Part shown: in pieces, positions 55,401 through 56,080 of the stretch
Layout of the letters: every line of letters starts with the position of its first letter
How positions within the stretch are numbered: position 1 is the stretch's first letter
Made by a program: the position numbers and the translations under genes
Assembly (NCBI RefSeq): GCF_000188695.1
Contig: NW_004754908.1
Span: 252,181-308,260, forward strand
Direction of reading: 5' to 3'
Length of the DNA stretch: 56,080 nt
Source of the DNA: Salpingoeca rosetta
Lineage: Eukaryota; Opisthokonta; Choanoflagellata; Craspedida; Salpingoecidae
Notes under the pieces: generated by a model
The model's input: the letters and a program-made list of their open reading frames with translations, nothing else
The model's database searches: none
Told to the model about the DNA's origin: nothing

Positions 55401-55817
55401 TACAATGTTGCGTTCCACTTGCACAGACGCACTGTCCCCAGGAAGAACGTCGACAAGCCCGTCCGTCCATCGCTCCACAATCGTTGGAATAGTATTCACT
55501 TGAACACCGTCGTTGCGTGCGGACTGCTCCAGCACAGAGCCGTCAACGGCCATCAGGTCGCTCGCGCCACGCACAATGTACCGGTATGTTTCTTCTTCAA
55601 GCATGTCCATATCCGTATCCAGCAGGCCCGTGGCATTGTTGAGGATGCTGAATGAGTTACCAACATCCTCGGGCGCAAACAGCGCTGAGGTTTTGGTGAT
55701 GTTGGTGAGCTCCTCCAGTACGGAGTTGACGGTGTCAGTGGAGATGGTGCGGGTCGTCAGATCACGCAGTTTCTGGTTCACGCACTCCGTCGTGTTAACA
55801 AACGAGGAAAAGATGTC
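52423..55817 (-). CDS. Adhesion G-protein-coupled receptor (GAIN/GPS, 7TM2), N-terminus outside window
   Basis: Minus-strand exons 55817-55059, 54893-54259, 53999-53820, 53603-53486, 53167-53009 and 52836-52423. All phases agree, giving 754 residues of the C-terminal part. The first exon is a GAIN-like region with many N-glycosylation sequons. The GPS follows: CSFW...GRWSNMGC...CSCNHLTNFAIL, with the predicted self-cleavage between HL and T (54726/54725), leaving a TNFAILANYAES tethered agonist. Seven hydrophobic segments follow, from SYITYIGVGVSVFCMVLTVG through LLSAFAWMVVEGYHLYS, the family-B2 hallmark, to VQYLFTIFNVFQGLFIFIFHCVW. The cytoplasmic tail is Ser/Thr-rich with an Asp run (about 52496-52530) and ends WMTGSDK. 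Family members sense mechanical or matrix cues and signal through G proteins. Ligand-binding domains would lie upstream of the window; 55818 onward is intron. Confidence 0.92.
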
Positions 55818-55949
55818 CTGCGGGCGGGTGAATAACGTTGGGGGGGGGGAGGGGGTAACGCATAGACGTGAGTAAATATAAGGCGTCAGCAGAAATGAGA
55901 GTGCCTGTCTCTGTGCGTCGATGTTGGCACATGACGTGATGGTGCAAGC

Positions 55950-55988
<39 letters not shown>

Positions 55989-56047
55989 ATGTGTGTGTGT
56001 GTGCATGCGTGTGCGTCCATGCGTGTGCGTCCATGCGTGCGCGTGCA

Positions 56048-56080
<33 letters not shown>
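55818..56080 (-). other. GPCR intron with CA/TG microsatellites, window edge
   Basis: Polypyrimidine/C-rich acceptor side (plus-strand poly-G at 55842-55850), then plus-strand TG arrays at about 55951-55985 and 56049-56080, which read as CA on the gene's sense strand. Confidence 0.7.

Noticed and set aside
56049..56080. Telomere-like or special end sequence at the right edge
   Set aside because: Plain (TG)n without a G-rich heptamer or hexamer pattern; an intronic microsatellite cut by the window.

Overview
This is eukaryotic nuclear DNA, GC-rich and dense in genes, with spliced genes on both strands. The introns are short (roughly 70-620 bases) and packed with TG, CA, TTG/CAA and tetranucleotide microsatellites. 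The gene set suggests a unicellular holozoan, most likely a choanoflagellate (Salpingoeca/Monosiga type). It includes a full-length metazoan-type alpha-spectrin with an internal SH3 domain and C-terminal EF hands, an adhesion GPCR with a canonical GPS, a bZIP factor, JKAMP, EMC5, METTL18, GPALPP1 and THADA. The species call is an inference; no rRNA or marker locus is present. Exons were placed by eye from splice signals, reading phase and family similarity. For most genes the joined exons give an uninterrupted frame of the length expected for the family.

Layout, left to right: (1) 263-770 (+), last exon of an AAAP amino-acid transporter. (2) 2045-4975 (+), intronless polyQ bZIP transcription factor. 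(3) 5876-7042 (-), EMC5/MMGT1, four exons. (4) 7316-12503 (+), large nitrilase-superfamily protein with a polyproline N-terminus. (5) 12935-15420 (-), JKAMP, seven exons. (6) 15487-18288 (+), METTL18 histidine methyltransferase, eight exons. (7) 18711-26662 (-), a roughly 2030-residue protein with an RRM-like start, Cys-rich zinc clusters, propeller-like segments, three polyQ tracts, a C2H2 finger and a C-terminal J domain; I cannot assign it to a known family. (8) 27916-29160 (-), GPALPP1. (9) 29389-38669 (+), alpha-spectrin. (10) 39284-49848 (+), THADA/TRM732, interrupted by a 100-base assembly gap. (11) about 50085-52049 (+), 5'-truncated non-LTR retrotransposon with reverse transcriptase and a restriction-like endonuclease. 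(12) 52423-55817 (-), adhesion GPCR whose N-terminal exons lie beyond the window.

Three gene pairs are head-to-head with short spacers: EMC5/nitrilase 273 bp, JKAMP/METTL18 66 bp, GPALPP1/alpha-spectrin 228 bp. EMC5 and JKAMP both act in ER membrane-protein biogenesis or quality control; METTL18 and THADA both serve translation by modifying a ribosomal protein and tRNA. Otherwise neighbours look unrelated, as is normal for a eukaryote.

The most striking non-gene signal is a polarity of intronic simple repeats. Read on the sense strand of each host gene, TG-type repeats lie near the donor and complementary CA-type repeats near the acceptor, in most introns of genes on both strands. Such pairs could fold and bring splice sites together.
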